A stretch of DNA of 64,000 nt from Brevibacillus aydinogluensis (GCF_031954365.1 NZ_JAUSVZ010000005.1); one strand, 5' to 3'; positions 1 to 8,770 are shown, counted from the stretch's first letter. Numbers and translations are program-made. The notes: generated by a model not told the origin, from the letters alone.

Positions 1-17
1 TCGGACGCCGGCGAAGG

Positions 18-698
18 CTAGTTTTTCTCGCACGGCCACATTTCCCTCCGGTACGCCATATCCCAAAACAGATATTCCATGCGCGAGGTATTGAGAAAAT
101 GCTCTTCCAGACGGTTCAGCTCCCGTTCACTTTTGCCTTCCGCCAGTTGATCCATCAGTCCGATCAGCCACTGTGCATGTTGGCCGAACTCGTCGGAGCT
201 GTAGGTGCGCACCCACTCGCCGTAGAGCGGATGATCCAGTGCGCCGTCCACCTGCGCCAGTTGCTTACCGATCTCCCAATAGCTCCACGTGCAGGGCAGA
301 ACGGCGCTGACCAGTTCGGCGAGCGTGCCTTGGTGGGCTACTTTCAGCATGTAGCTGGTGTAGGCCAGCATGACAAATGACGGCTCGGTCGCCTCCAGTT
401 CTTCGCGGGAAATCCGGAAGCGGGCAGCGTACTGCCGGTGCAGTTCCATCTCGTAATGAAGCGTCGACTCCTGCAGGGCGGCAAATCTGGCGCTGGTGGC
501 CAGATCGTCTGCCTTGGTACTGGCGATTGCGAACAGTTTGGCGTAGTCGATCAGGTAGACGTAATCCTGCTTCAGGTAAAACCGGAACGATTCAACCGGC
601 AGACTGCCGTCGCCCAAGCCGGTTACGAACGGATGACGATGCGAACGCTCCCAAATCGGGGCGACGCGATTCAACAGGCGCTCTGTAAAAGTGGCCAC
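18..698 (-). CDS. tenA: TenA, aminopyrimidine aminohydrolase (thiaminase II)
   Basis: Salvage enzyme that hydrolyses aminopyrimidines from degraded thiamine to HMP; cytoplasmic. About 226 residues, normal for TenA. The catalytic cysteine lies in the motif AVLPCTWSYWEIG, the substrate-binding acidic residue in FYLKQDYVYLIDYAKLF, and the C-terminal FWDMAYRREMWP supplies the family Glu. The frame is open to 728, but the ribosome binding site GGAAAAGGAG, which overlaps the end of the upstream gene, favours GTG at 698. Last visible gene of the thiS-thiG-ylmB-tenA operon, 8 bases after ylmB. The pairing with ylmB fits the known formylaminopyrimidine salvage route. Confidence 0.93.
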   Translation of the reverse strand: MATFTERLLNRVAPIWERSHRHPFVTGLGDGSLPVESFRFYLKQDYVYLIDYAKLFAIASTKADDLATSARFAALQESTLHYEMELHRQYAARFRISREELEATEPSFVMLAYTSYMLKVAHQGTLAELVSAVLPCTWSYWEIGKQLAQVDGALDHPLYGEWVRTYSSDEFGQHAQWLIGLMDQLAEGKSERELNRLEEHFLNTSRMEYLFWDMAYRREMWPCEKN

Positions 699-706
699 GA
701 GGACAT

Positions 707-1984
707 TCACTCCTTTTCCGTGTTGCACCAGTCTGCGAGAAACCGGGCCATGATTTGCGCAAAGCGGACCAGTTCGTCTGGATCGATCGACTCGTCAACG
801 GCATGGGCCTGGGACAGCTCGCCGGGTCCGAAGATCACCGCCGGAATGCCGGCGTGGGCAAACCAGCCTGCGTCCGTTACCGTTCCGGACATGTCCACCA
901 CAGGTGTACGCTGCATCACCGCCTGATAGGCCTGCTTCAGTCTGGACAGCGCCGGATGGTTTTGATCCAGTTCCAGCGAGGGGAAAATCTCGCCCCGCTC
1001 TTCGATCATCGACCGTCCTCCCCACCGGAATGTGGGCGGGTGGTCCCGCAGCCACGGGTCAGCCGCAGCCGCCGCCTGCACATGGGCTTCGATTTCTTGA
1101 ATGATCGCTTCATGCGATTCGTTGGGGTAAAAATGGACGGTGATCCACAGCGCGCAGCGGTCGGCGATAAATGCCGCATGCCGACCGCCCTCGATGACCG
1201 CGGGGTTGATCGTGTTGCTGCCCGGCGAAAATCCCGGGTACGACTTCATCACTGCCCAGTGGCGTTCCAGCTCCTGCAGCGAGGCGATGATCTTCATCAT
1301 CTTTTCGATCGCGGAGGCACCGTGCACGCGTCCGCCGGCATGGATGGTTTTTGCCCGCATCCCGTCGTGCAGGGTGACGGGGCTTTCTACCGTGATCCAG
1401 CCGGTAATCACACCGCCCTGTCCCTGCATGTGCAGGTGGCTGGTGTCCACCACGACGGCGTAGTCGGCGGAATAGCCCCGTTCGATGGCGGAGAGAGTGC
1501 CTGCTTCCCCCGCTTCTTCGCCGATCACCGATTGAAAAATCAGGTCGCCTTTCAGCTCGATTCCGTGCTCGCGCAGCATCCGGATGGCAAACAGGCTGGC
1601 TGCCAGGCCGCCTTTCATGTCGGCGACGCCGCGTCCGTACAGGCGTCCGTCCCGGCCCCGGGTAAGCGTAAACGGCGGATAGGTCCAGCCGCTGTCGTCG
1701 CCCACTTCCGCCACGTCGATATGCCCGTTGATGATCAGGCTGTGCGCCCGCTCCGGCGCAGTGCCCCGCAGGCGGCCCACCACGTTGTCATCGCCGGGAA
1801 AGACCGGCCAGCGATCTACCTCAAAGCCCAGCTCGTCCAGTTTTCGGGCGATCAGGCTCTGCGCGCCGCCGCTGTTGCGGGCAGGCGGGCTGACCGTGGG
1901 ATGAGCGACGAGTTCGGCCAGCAGGGCAAACAACTCTTCTCTCCGCTCGGCTATAGCTGCCGTGACGCGTTCCACGTTATTCAA
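707..1984 (-). CDS. ylmB: M20-family amidohydrolase, probable formylaminopyrimidine deformylase YlmB
   Basis: Zinc amidohydrolase of the ArgE/DapE (M20) superfamily, 425 residues. Metal-binding motifs are visible in order: INGHIDVAEVGD, GRGVADMKGG, IGEEAGEAG, VVVDTSH and, near the end, QAHAVDES. In Bacillus halodurans and B. subtilis the paralogue next to tenA (YlmB) deformylates N-formyl-aminomethyl-pyrimidine to feed TenA. The location between thiG and tenA and the near-identical length support that role over acetylornithine deacetylase. The start is a TTG that overlaps the thiG stop by 8 bases; a GTG three codons later is the alternative. Family certain, substrate inferred from context. 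Confidence 0.85.
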   Translation of the reverse strand: MNNVERVTAAIAERREELFALLAELVAHPTVSPPARNSGGAQSLIARKLDELGFEVDRWPVFPGDDNVVGRLRGTAPERAHSLIINGHIDVAEVGDDSGWTYPPFTLTRGRDGRLYGRGVADMKGGLAASLFAIRMLREHGIELKGDLIFQSVIGEEAGEAGTLSAIERGYSADYAVVVDTSHLHMQGQGGVITGWITVESPVTLHDGMRAKTIHAGGRVHGASAIEKMMKIIASLQELERHWAVMKSYPGFSPGSNTINPAVIEGGRHAAFIADRCALWITVHFYPNESHEAIIQEIEAHVQAAAAADPWLRDHPPTFRWGGRSMIEERGEIFPSLELDQNHPALSRLKQAYQAVMQRTPVVDMSGTVTDAGWFAHAGIPAVIFGPGELSQAHAVDESIDPDELVRFAQIMARFLADWCNTEKE

Positions 1985-2747
1985 TCATCCCTTCTGTCGG
2001 ACTGCTGGCCGAGGCGTAACGCTTTTTCGGGATGCGCCCGGCGAGGAAACCCTTGCGCCCCGCCTCCACGGCCAATTTCATCGCTTCGGCCATCAGCACC
2101 GGGTTGTCTGCCAGCGCCACGGCTGTGTTCAGCAGGACGCCGTCTGCCCCCAACTCCATCGCCTTGGCGCAGTCGGCCGGAGACCCGATGCCCGCGTCCA
2201 CGATAACCGGCACCTTGGCGTCTTCGATGATGAAGCGCAGGTTGTGCTCATTGAGAATCCCTTGGCCGGAACCGATCGGCGACGCTCCCGGCATGACTGC
2301 GTGCACACCCACTTCCTGCAACCGTTTGGCGAGAATCGGGTCATCGTTGGTGTAGGTCAATACGATGAAGCCTTCTTGCACCAGGATGCGGGATGCCTCC
2401 AAGGTGCCGATCGGATCAGGCAGAAGCGTCTTGGGATCGCCGATCACTTCCACCTTGATCATGTCGCACAGCCCCGACGCCTTGGCCAGCCGGGCGATCC
2501 GCACCGCCTCCTCGGCCGTGTAAGCGCCTGCCGTGTTTGGCAGCAGGGTGAATTTTTTCAAATCCAACCGTTCCAAAAAGTTGGGCGCGTGCGGATCTTC
2601 CAAATTGAGCCGGCGCACGGCAAAGGTAAGGATCTCCGCTTCCGATACTGCCACCGCCTGGGTCTGCGTGTCCAAATCGGGAAATTTACCGGTTCCCAGC
2701 AAGAGGCGGGAACGAAACTCATACGGTCCAATTTTCAATGTATCCAT
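1977..2747 (-). CDS. thiG: Thiazole synthase ThiG
   Basis: Builds the thiazole phosphate ring of thiamine from DXP, dehydroglycine and ThiS-thiocarboxylate. 256 residues, the normal size, with a TIM-barrel core. The Schiff-base lysine lies in DMIKVEVIGD, the phosphate-binding segments are VDAGIGSPAD and GVLLNTAVA, and the family motif MPGASPIGSGQG is intact. The ATG at 2747 follows AGGAGGCTGACAAG and sits 4 bases after the thiS stop, so the two are translationally coupled. Regulated with the operon by the upstream TPP riboswitch. Confidence 0.97.
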   Translation of the reverse strand: MDTLKIGPYEFRSRLLLGTGKFPDLDTQTQAVAVSEAEILTFAVRRLNLEDPHAPNFLERLDLKKFTLLPNTAGAYTAEEAVRIARLAKASGLCDMIKVEVIGDPKTLLPDPIGTLEASRILVQEGFIVLTYTNDDPILAKRLQEVGVHAVMPGASPIGSGQGILNEHNLRFIIEDAKVPVIVDAGIGSPADCAKAMELGADGVLLNTAVALADNPVLMAEAMKLAVEAGRKGFLAGRIPKKRYASASSPTEGMIE

Positions 2748-2751
2748 CTTG

Positions 2752-2955
2752 TCAGCCTCCTCCGACAAAGTGAACGATTTCGATTCGATCGCCGTCTGCG
2801 ACTGGCGTGGTTTCATAACGGGCGCGGTCGACAATCTCGCCGTTGCGCTCCACGACCACGATCTTTTCCTGCAGTTGGTAGGACATTAGCAGGGCTCTGA
2901 CAGTATTAACCTCGTCGTCCAGCTCCACGCGTTTGCCGTTCAACTGTACCAGCAT
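2752..2955 (-). CDS. thiS: Sulfur carrier protein ThiS
   Basis: Ubiquitin-fold sulfur carrier, 67 residues, with the required C-terminal Gly-Gly end (HFVGGG), which is thiocarboxylated before sulfur transfer to ThiG. The N-terminal beta strand is MLVQLNGKRVEL. The ATG at 2955 has a strong ribosome binding site (AAGGAGGGGACC). First gene of the operon, about 60 bases downstream of the second of two terminator hairpins that follow the riboswitch. The usual partners thiF and thiO are not visible in the window. Confidence 0.95.
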   Translation of the reverse strand: MLVQLNGKRVELDDEVNTVRALLMSYQLQEKIVVVERNGEIVDRARYETTPVADGDRIEIVHFVGGG

Positions 2956-3017
2956 GGTCCCCCTCCTTTCGTCAGCGCCGTCGGGAATGGCCGGCCGCTT
3001 GTCGTCTTCCAGCCGAT

Positions 3018-3067
3018 AAAAAAACGGCTTCCCTGCCTGACCGAAGTCCAGACAGAAGAAGCCGTTT
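3018..3067 (-). terminator. Long intrinsic terminator upstream of thiS
   Basis: On the minus strand AAACGGCTTC and GAAGCCGTTTTTTT form the outer stem. The inside folds further into CTGTCTGGAC-TTCG-GTCAGGCAG, with a stable UUCG tetraloop. A run of seven T follows. It lies between the TPP aptamer and thiS and is probably the expression platform or a second attenuator. Confidence 0.8.
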
Positions 3068-3092
3068 GCACCGATGTCGGGCGGACGGCAAA

Positions 3093-3121
3093 CAAAAAAA
3101 CCATCCGCCACGGATGGTTTT
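3093..3121 (-). terminator. First intrinsic terminator after the TPP aptamer
   Basis: Minus-strand stem ACCATCCG-TGG-CGGATGGT followed by TTTTTTT. It lies about 80 bases downstream of the aptamer and about 25 bases before the second hairpin. Either hairpin could be the regulated one. Confidence 0.8.
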
Positions 3122-3197
3122 GGTTATGCATGTGCAGTGATCGCACTTCGGTCCGCGTGTCGCGGCACGAAATCACGACAGTGCGTTAATGCAGCCG

Positions 3198-3296
3198 ATA
3201 CCTCTTCCTCCGCTGGCATGACCCAGGTCAGGTTCAACGGTCAGTAACACATTCGTTACAATCTCAGCCGACTATGCTCGGCCCCCGTTTGGTATT
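3198..3296 (-). promoter_or_regulatory. TPP (thi-box) riboswitch aptamer
   Basis: On the minus strand the conserved thi-box parts are present: GGCTGAGA, then TGAACCTGACCTGGGTCAT and GCCAGCGGAGGA. The closing P1 stem is ATACC (3296 side) with GGTAT (3202 side). It binds thiamine pyrophosphate and should shut off the thiS-thiG-ylmB-tenA operon through the terminators downstream. No other CDS lies between it and thiS. Confidence 0.95.
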
Positions 3297-3343
3297 GCGC
3301 TATGCAGTTTTGCTTGCTCGACTACTACAGTAGCACGCTGCCC

Positions 3344-3724
3344 TTAGTTTGTAAAGGTCTCCTTGCGCAGTGCCTCCAACTCGTCGAGACAGCGCTGGGC
3401 CCACGTGACCATTTTGCGCAGTTTGTCCATCTCCCGCTCCAAAGCGGTCTGAACCGATTCCTTGTAGTCGGGCACCGCTCCACCGTAACGGATCACGGTC
3501 TGACTGGGCACCATGATCTTTTCCTGATAAGACAGCGCGGGACGCTGATGAAACAGCGGCACATCCACCTCGTATGGGTTGTGCAGGTCGCCCTGCGTCG
3601 GGTATTTCAATACCGCAAGCACCTTGACCAGCAGTTTGTCCCCGTGATTTTCCAACACTTCCGTCACGTATTCGCCCGTTCTGTAGGAGACGCGTACCAA
3701 ATCTCCCGTTTGCCACAGCGACAT
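3344..3724 (-). CDS. kapB: KapB, kinase-associated lipoprotein B family
   Basis: 126 residues, matching the KapB family in length and in the motifs GEYVTEV, VLAVLKYPTQGDLHNPYE, VPLFHQRPALSYQEK and GAVPDYKESVQTALE. In B. subtilis KapB is linked to the KinB input into the sporulation phosphorelay. No lipobox or signal peptide is visible here despite the name; an SH3-like beta fold is expected. ATG at 3724 with GAAAGGAGAGATAGAC. No kinB homologue is seen beside it. Confidence 0.88.
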   Translation of the reverse strand: MSLWQTGDLVRVSYRTGEYVTEVLENHGDKLLVKVLAVLKYPTQGDLHNPYEVDVPLFHQRPALSYQEKIMVPSQTVIRYGGAVPDYKESVQTALEREMDKLRKMVTWAQRCLDELEALRKETFTN

Positions 3725-3760
3725 GTCTATCTCTCCTTTCTTGAAAAAGCGTCAGTCCTG

Positions 3761-4958
3761 TTATACCCTGATCGATTCTTCCAGCAGCCGGCAGGCGTGT
3801 GCCAGCACCGCTTCCGCAGGAAGAATCGGCGCGCCCCCTCCCTGGGCCAGCGCAGGATTGCCGCCTCCTTTGCCGTCGATCAAGGGCAGCGTATCCTTGA
3901 GCAACTGCCACCTGCTCGCCGCGAGCGAACAGAATCTGCAGCTTGTCTCCCTCGGCCGCGAACAGACAGACCGCGTCCGCTGCCTGTGCCGTTACCAATC
4001 TGGCGAGCTGCTGCAGCTGCTGCATGCTCCGGCCAGCCCACACGGCCTTCACCAGCCGTACGTCAGACAGCGGTACCGCCTGCGCCAGCAGAGACTGCGC
4101 TTCTCCTTCGAGCAATTGTGTTTCTTTTTCCTCCAGCGCCGCTTTCAGCTGCTCCCGTTCTGTCACCAGCCGCTGTACCTGCTCGGCCAACTCCGGCTCG
4201 CCGGCACTCAGCGTGCGGGTCAACTCACGCAGCAGCAGATGCTTGCGGGAATAGTCGGCGAGAGCCCGCCAGCCGCAGAGGAACGTGACCCGGATGTTGC
4301 CGCGGTGCCGCTCCCACCCGATGATTTTAATCGGCCCCACTTCGCCGGTCCGAGCCGGATGGGTGCCGCCGCAGGGGTTGTAGTCAAAGTCCGGGATAAT
4401 TACCACACGAATGTTTTCGCTGACGGTTGGCTGTTTGCAAAGAGGCATGAGGGCCAGTTCAGCGTCCGTGACAAACCGTGCCTCGATGGGCCGGTTTTCC
4501 AGCACGATGCGGTTGGCCAGGGCTTCTACCTGCTCCGCCTGCTGAATGGACAGCTCATCCAACCGGACATCAATGGTGACGTAATCCCTGCCGAGGTGAA
4601 AGGCGACGGTCTCTGCCCCCAGTACCTCGACAAACGACGCCGAGAGGATGTGCTGCCCGGCGTGCTGCTGCATGTGATCAAACCGCCTGGGCCAATCGAT
4701 TTGGCCCGCAATCTGCTGCCGCTCCTGGGGCAGCGGAGCTTCCAAGCGGTGGCGGATGTCACCGTCCACTTCCACCACGTCGATGACGCGGATGCCGCCC
4801 AGCTCGCCCAAATCGCAGGGCTGCCCTCCCCCTGTCGGGTAAAAGGCAGTGCTGTCCAGCACCACGTACGGTGTCCCGTCGGGTTCCGTCCCCCATTTCA
4901 GCACGCTTGCTTCAAAGGTGTGCAAATACGGATCGTCATAGTACAATCGGTTGTTCAT
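3761..4958 (-). pseudogene. Alanyl-tRNA editing protein (AlaX type, DHHA1 domain), frameshifted
   Basis: The N-terminal part is a trans-editing domain like that of AlaRS: zinc ligands in HMQQHAGQHIL and in NPCGGTHPARTGEVG. A coiled-coil linker (about 225-280) and a DHHA1 domain follow. It would hydrolyse mischarged Ser- or Gly-tRNA(Ala). The reading frame breaks near 3915, after LFARGEQV. The expected ending QLLKDTLPLIDGKGGGNPAL, then AQGGG, then the C-terminus with a stop at 3761, is encoded in a different frame. Read in the original frame the ORF runs on past kapB to 3300 with non-homologous sequence. One base too many, or a sequencing error, would explain it; with one base removed the length is about 398 residues, normal for the family. 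Confidence 0.85.
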
Positions 4959-5057
4959 AGCCGCTCCTTACTGCCGATTTTTGTCTTCCAGCAGGTTTTA
5001 TCCATTTCGCTTCACGCAAGTCTCCCTCGTCCGGATACTGCCGTATGTACGTGTCGC

Positions 5058-5285
5058 TCAGCCGGCCAGTCGCGCCAGTTTTTGCTCCCGTTCTGCTCGT
5101 TCCTCCGGCGAAGCGAGATCGTATTTTTTCAACAAATGAAACAGTTCGTTCAACGTCTCCTGGGACAGCGGCGTTGCGAGCAATTCCTCAAGACGGGCTG
5201 CCAGCGCTTCGGGCAGGTAGGGCGTCTGCTCCGCCAGCTTCGCCCGCACGTCTTCCACGCTGTGATTCAGTCTGCATTCTCCCAT
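5058..5285 (-). CDS. Small conserved-looking acidic protein, unknown function
   Basis: 75 residues starting at ATG 5285 behind GGAGAGGGCAT. Predicted mostly helical, rich in Glu, Leu and Ala, with no membrane segment and no cysteine pair apart from one Cys near the start. Lies between the AlaX gene and the spore hydrolase gene, separated from the latter by a terminator. Not a family I recognise; good codon use and a good ribosome binding site argue that it is real. Confidence 0.65.
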   Translation of the reverse strand: MGECRLNHSVEDVRAKLAEQTPYLPEALAARLEELLATPLSQETLNELFHLLKKYDLASPEERAEREQKLARLAG

Positions 5286-5337
5286 ATGCCCTCTCCTTCT
5301 TCCGTTTTGCACCATCATACCATGAGTGGCAGGCGAA

Positions 5338-5375
5338 GAAAAAGGCGTACGCCCCGTTCGGAGGTACGCCTTTTG
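5338..5375. terminator. Bidirectional intrinsic terminator
   Basis: AAAAGGCGTACGCC and GGTACGCCTTTTG form a stem with A and T runs on both sides, just after the stop of the YaaH-like gene. Confidence 0.75.
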
Positions 5376-5389
5376 TTTCTGCGTAGTCT

Positions 5390-6673
5390 TCACACTCGTT
5401 TGCGAACGCGAAAATTGTCTTCGATCAACAGCCAGTTTTGCGGAAACGGCAGCCCCAATTTCCAGTAGCTGACGCCGCGCAGGCCCAGTTCCTTGACCAG
5501 GTTGAACTTGGCCTGGATCGAACGGGCGTCTTCGAACCAGACGCGATGGCGGTTCTGATCGTCGTCCGTGTACTCGAAAAACGGCGCCTGCGCTTGATAA
5601 TCGTACTGAATGTTGACGTTCCGCTCCCGTGCCAACGCGATTGCCGCCTGCGGGCTGAGGGAGCGAGCGGTCGTGCCGGGCTGGAAGGGCAGCCTCCAGT
5701 CGTACCCGTACAAATTCTGGCCCATCAAGATTTTGTTGGCGGGCATTTCCGTCAAGGCGTACTCCAGGACCCGGCGTACGGGACCAATGGGCGAAACCGG
5801 CATGGGCGGACCGCCGCTGTATCCCCATTCGTACGTCATGATCACGACAAAGTCGACGATTTCTCCGATTGCCCGGTAGTCGTGGGCGGGGTACCAAAGA
5901 CCAGGCTGATCTGCTCTGGTCTTGGGTGCCAGGGCGGCGGAGACCATTTTTCCCACTGCGCTCGCCCGCTGGCGGGCGCGTCGCAAAAAGCGGACGTAGG
6001 CGTCCCGATCAGCAGCAGGCAGAGCTTCCAAGTCAAAGTGAATGTCGCCAAAACCAAGCCGCTGCGATGTACTGATGATGTTGTCCAGCAGCCGGTTTTG
6101 CACTGACATGTCGTTCAACACCAGGCTGCCCAGATCTGAACTGAACCGTTCCCCCTCCAGATTGGTGACCACCATCATCAGGACGTTCCGATTCTCCCGG
6201 GCAATCTGCGCAAAGTCATTTAGCGGCGGAGGCGACAGCGTGCCGTCCCGCCTGATCCGAAAGCTGAACGGCGCCAGATACGTCAGATGCGGCGCCGCTC
6301 TGCGCACGTCTGCCTCCAATGCCGGGGTCACCGTTCGCCGCGGCTCGGCATAGGCGTTAAAGTCAGCCGCCGGTCGCGGGCGCGGCGGAATGAACAACCG
6401 CATCCCTACCTGCAGGGGACGGAATTGTGAAATTTGATTGGCCCGGGCCAGTTCCGCGGCACTGATGCCAAAACGCTGGCCAATGGTGTACAGCGTATCA
6501 CCCTGCCTCACCCAGTAATAGCTGCCCCGGATGGGGATCACCAGCGCCTGTCCGACGACAAGCCTGCCGGGATCAGGGAGCTCATTGGCCCGCGCGATCG
6601 CTTCGACAGACGAATCGTACGCCTGGGCGATGCCTGACAGTGTCTGTCCCGGCTGCACCACATGAATTTGCAT
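5390..6673 (-). CDS. yaaH: YaaH/SleL-type spore cortex-lytic N-acetylglucosaminidase
   Basis: 427 residues, the same length as B. subtilis YaaH. Two LysM peptidoglycan-binding domains (about residues 2-46 and 50-96: HVVQPGQTLSGIAQAY, YYWVRQGDTLYTIGQRFG) precede a glycoside hydrolase family 18 barrel. The catalytic Glu lies in DIHFDLEALP, and substrate-site segments VIMTYEWGYSGGPP and GVSYWKLGLPFPQNW are intact. It degrades germinated spore cortex and is normally made in the mother cell late in sporulation. The frame is open to 6778, but ATG 6673 has GAAGGAGGAGGCGC and puts LysM at the very N-terminus as in the family. Confidence 0.92.
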   Translation of the reverse strand: MQIHVVQPGQTLSGIAQAYDSSVEAIARANELPDPGRLVVGQALVIPIRGSYYWVRQGDTLYTIGQRFGISAAELARANQISQFRPLQVGMRLFIPPRPRPAADFNAYAEPRRTVTPALEADVRRAAPHLTYLAPFSFRIRRDGTLSPPPLNDFAQIARENRNVLMMVVTNLEGERFSSDLGSLVLNDMSVQNRLLDNIISTSQRLGFGDIHFDLEALPAADRDAYVRFLRRARQRASAVGKMVSAALAPKTRADQPGLWYPAHDYRAIGEIVDFVVIMTYEWGYSGGPPMPVSPIGPVRRVLEYALTEMPANKILMGQNLYGYDWRLPFQPGTTARSLSPQAAIALARERNVNIQYDYQAQAPFFEYTDDDQNRHRVWFEDARSIQAKFNLVKELGLRGVSYWKLGLPFPQNWLLIEDNFRVRKRV

Positions 6674-6770
6674 GCGCCTCCTCCTTCGCGTTTTGTCTCT
6701 CTCTTCCATGTATTCAATGCGAGGCAGATAGGTGTTTGTCTCGCCCAAACGCTCACACGTTTGCCGCAAA

Positions 6771-6806
6771 AAAAGCATCCCGAAGATGATCCTCCGGGAT
6801 GCTTTG
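6771..6806. terminator. Intrinsic terminator between DUF779 gene and yaaH
   Basis: AAAGCATCCCG and CGGGATGCTTT form an 11-bp stem around a 10-base loop, with A and T tracts on both sides. It ends the aldehyde dehydrogenase/DUF779 transcript on the minus strand. Confidence 0.8.
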
Positions 6807-6841
6807 TTACTTGCTTCGGAAGTTTACCGCGCCGCCGCTTG

Positions 6842-7216
6842 TCACAGCTCGCCAGATTCTTTTAACGTGCGGATCTCCTCGTCGGTAAACACCCGCGAGC
6901 GGGTGAGAAAGCGGACGCCCTCCGGCCCTTCCAGGGAGAACATGCCCCCTCTCCCCGGCACCACGTCGATGATGAGCTGCGTGTGCTTCCAGTATTCGTA
7001 CTGGGCGGCGCTCATGTAAAACGGCGTCTCGCCGATCTCGCCCAACAGCACGTCGTTTTCCCCGATGAGAAATTCTCCGCGCGGATAGCACATCGGCGAG
7101 CTGCCATCGCAGCAACCGCCCGACTGGTGGAACAACAGCGGTCCGTACCTCTCCTTCAGCCGCTCGATCAACCGCAGCGCCGCTTCTGTTGCCAGCACTT
7201 TCGGCACTGTGCCCAT
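6842..7216 (-). CDS. DUF779 protein, aldehyde dehydrogenase partner
   Basis: 124 residues with the family signature LLFHQSGGCCDGSSPMC followed by GEFLIGENDVLLGEI. DUF779 proteins are commonly encoded beside acetaldehyde/alkanal dehydrogenases; their biochemical role is unsettled, though the clustered cysteines suggest metal or redox chemistry. Here it is 33 bases downstream of the dehydrogenase gene and almost certainly cotranscribed with it. Start ATG 7216 behind AAAGGAGGAAGCGC. Confidence 0.88.
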   Translation of the reverse strand: MGTVPKVLATEAALRLIERLKERYGPLLFHQSGGCCDGSSPMCYPRGEFLIGENDVLLGEIGETPFYMSAAQYEYWKHTQLIIDVVPGRGGMFSLEGPEGVRFLTRSRVFTDEEIRTLKESGEL

Positions 7217-7249
7217 GCGCTTCCTCCTTTTACAGGGGCTTTGTCTCGC

Positions 7250-8770
7250 TCAGAACAATCCGAGCGCATCCGGGCTGTAGCTGACCAACAGGTTTTTCGT
7301 CTGCTGATAGTGCTCAAGCATCATCTTGTGCGTCTCGCGGCCAATGCCGGATACCTTGTACCCGCCAAACGCGGCATGCGCCGGATAGGCGTGGTAGCAG
7401 TTGGTCCAGACGCGGCCGGCCTGGATCTCGCGCCCCATCCGGTACGCCAGATTCACGTCGCGGGTCCAGACGCCTGCCCCCAGCCCGTACAGCGTGTCGT
7501 TGGCCAGTTCCAGCGCTTCCTCCTGGTTCCGGAAGGTGGCCACGGAGACGACCGGGCCGAAGATCTCTTCCTGGAAAATGCGCATCTTGTTATGCCCTTT
7601 GAACACGGTCGGCTTGACGTAGTACCCGTCTTTCAGCTCGCCGGGAAGGATGTTCCGCTCGCCGCCGATCAGACACTGAGCCCCTTCCTGTCTGCCGATG
7701 TCGAGGTAGGAGAGAATTTTTTCCAATTGTTCCGCCGACGCCTGCGCACCGATCATCGTCTCTGTGTCGAGCGGGTTGCCCTGCTTGATCGCCGCAACGC
7801 GGGCCAGCGCTTTTTCCATGAACCGGTCGTATATCGACTCCTGGATAAAGGCGCGTGACGGGCACGTGCAGACCTCGCCCTGATTGAGCGCAAACATGAC
7901 GAATCCTTCCACCGCTTTGTTGAAAAACGCGTCATCCTTGGCGCAGACGTCCTCAAAGAAGATGTTTGGCGACTTGCCGCCCAACTCCAGCGTCACCGGG
8001 ATGATGTTTTGCGACGCGTACTGCATGATCAGGCGGCCGGTCGTCGTCTCCCCTGTAAAGGCAATTTTGGCGATCCGGTTGCTGGTGGCCAGCGGTTTGC
8101 CGGCTTCCAGTCCAAAGCCGTTGACCACATTGACGACACCGGGCGGAATGAGGTCCTGCACCAGTTCGAGGAAGACCAGAACGGACGCGGGCGTCTGTTC
8201 GGCCGGCTTCAACACGACGCAGTTGCCTGCGGCGAGTGCCGGAGCCAGTTTCCATACGGCCATCAGCAGCGGAAAGTTCCACGGGATGATTTGACCGACG
8301 ACGCCGAGCGGCTCGTGGAAATGGTAGGCCACCGTGTGCTCGTCGATTTGGCTGATGCTTCCTTCCTGGGCCCGGATGCAGCCGGCAAAGTAGCGGAAAT
8401 GATCGATCGCCAGCGGCAGATCGGCTGCCAGCGCCTCGCGAATCGGCTTGCCGTTGTCCCACGTTTCCGCTACGGCCAGCATTTCCAGATTGGCTTCCAT
8501 GCGGTCGGCGATTTTGTTCAAGAGGGCCGCCCGCTCTGCCGGTGATGTGCGCCCCCACGCTGCTTTTGCCTCATGAGCCGCATCCAGCGCCAATTCAATA
8601 TCGTCCGCCGTGGAGCGCGGCACTTCGCAAAATGCCCGTCCCGTTATGGGCGTGACATTTTCAAAGTACTCCCCTTTTACCGGCGGAACCCATTTCCCTC
8701 CGATAAAATTTTCGTACCGCTTTTTGAACGAAACCTTTGCCCCTGGTTGTCCCGGCTGCGCGTAGATCAT
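7250..8770 (-). CDS. NAD-dependent aldehyde dehydrogenase (AcoD/ExaC type)
   Basis: 506 residues. Catalytic Glu in LELGGKSPN, catalytic Cys in NQGEVCTCPSR, cofactor site AFTGETTTGR and the N-terminal PWNFPLLMAVWKLAPALAAG are all present. Closest in style to acetaldehyde dehydrogenases AcoD/AldB/ExaC, which oxidise acetaldehyde and other short aldehydes to acids. Paired with DUF779, as is typical of that branch. Start ATG 8770 behind AGAGGAGGAGTGGCC. No regulator is adjacent. Confidence 0.93.
   Translation of the reverse strand: MIYAQPGQPGAKVSFKKRYENFIGGKWVPPVKGEYFENVTPITGRAFCEVPRSTADDIELALDAAHEAKAAWGRTSPAERAALLNKIADRMEANLEMLAVAETWDNGKPIREALAADLPLAIDHFRYFAGCIRAQEGSISQIDEHTVAYHFHEPLGVVGQIIPWNFPLLMAVWKLAPALAAGNCVVLKPAEQTPASVLVFLELVQDLIPPGVVNVVNGFGLEAGKPLATSNRIAKIAFTGETTTGRLIMQYASQNIIPVTLELGGKSPNIFFEDVCAKDDAFFNKAVEGFVMFALNQGEVCTCPSRAFIQESIYDRFMEKALARVAAIKQGNPLDTETMIGAQASAEQLEKILSYLDIGRQEGAQCLIGGERNILPGELKDGYYVKPTVFKGHNKMRIFQEEIFGPVVSVATFRNQEEALELANDTLYGLGAGVWTRDVNLAYRMGREIQAGRVWTNCYHAYPAHAAFGGYKVSGIGRETHKMMLEHYQQTKNLLVSYSPDALGLF

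Noticed and set aside
755..2206. Long plus-strand open frame of about 480 codons
   Set aside because: It lies exactly opposite ylmB, is rich in His, Arg and Pro, and has no ribosome binding site. GC-rich codon use of the real gene keeps the antisense frame open.
3723..5468. Plus-strand open frame of about 580 codons
   Set aside because: Antisense to the AlaX gene and its neighbours; no start signal or domain.
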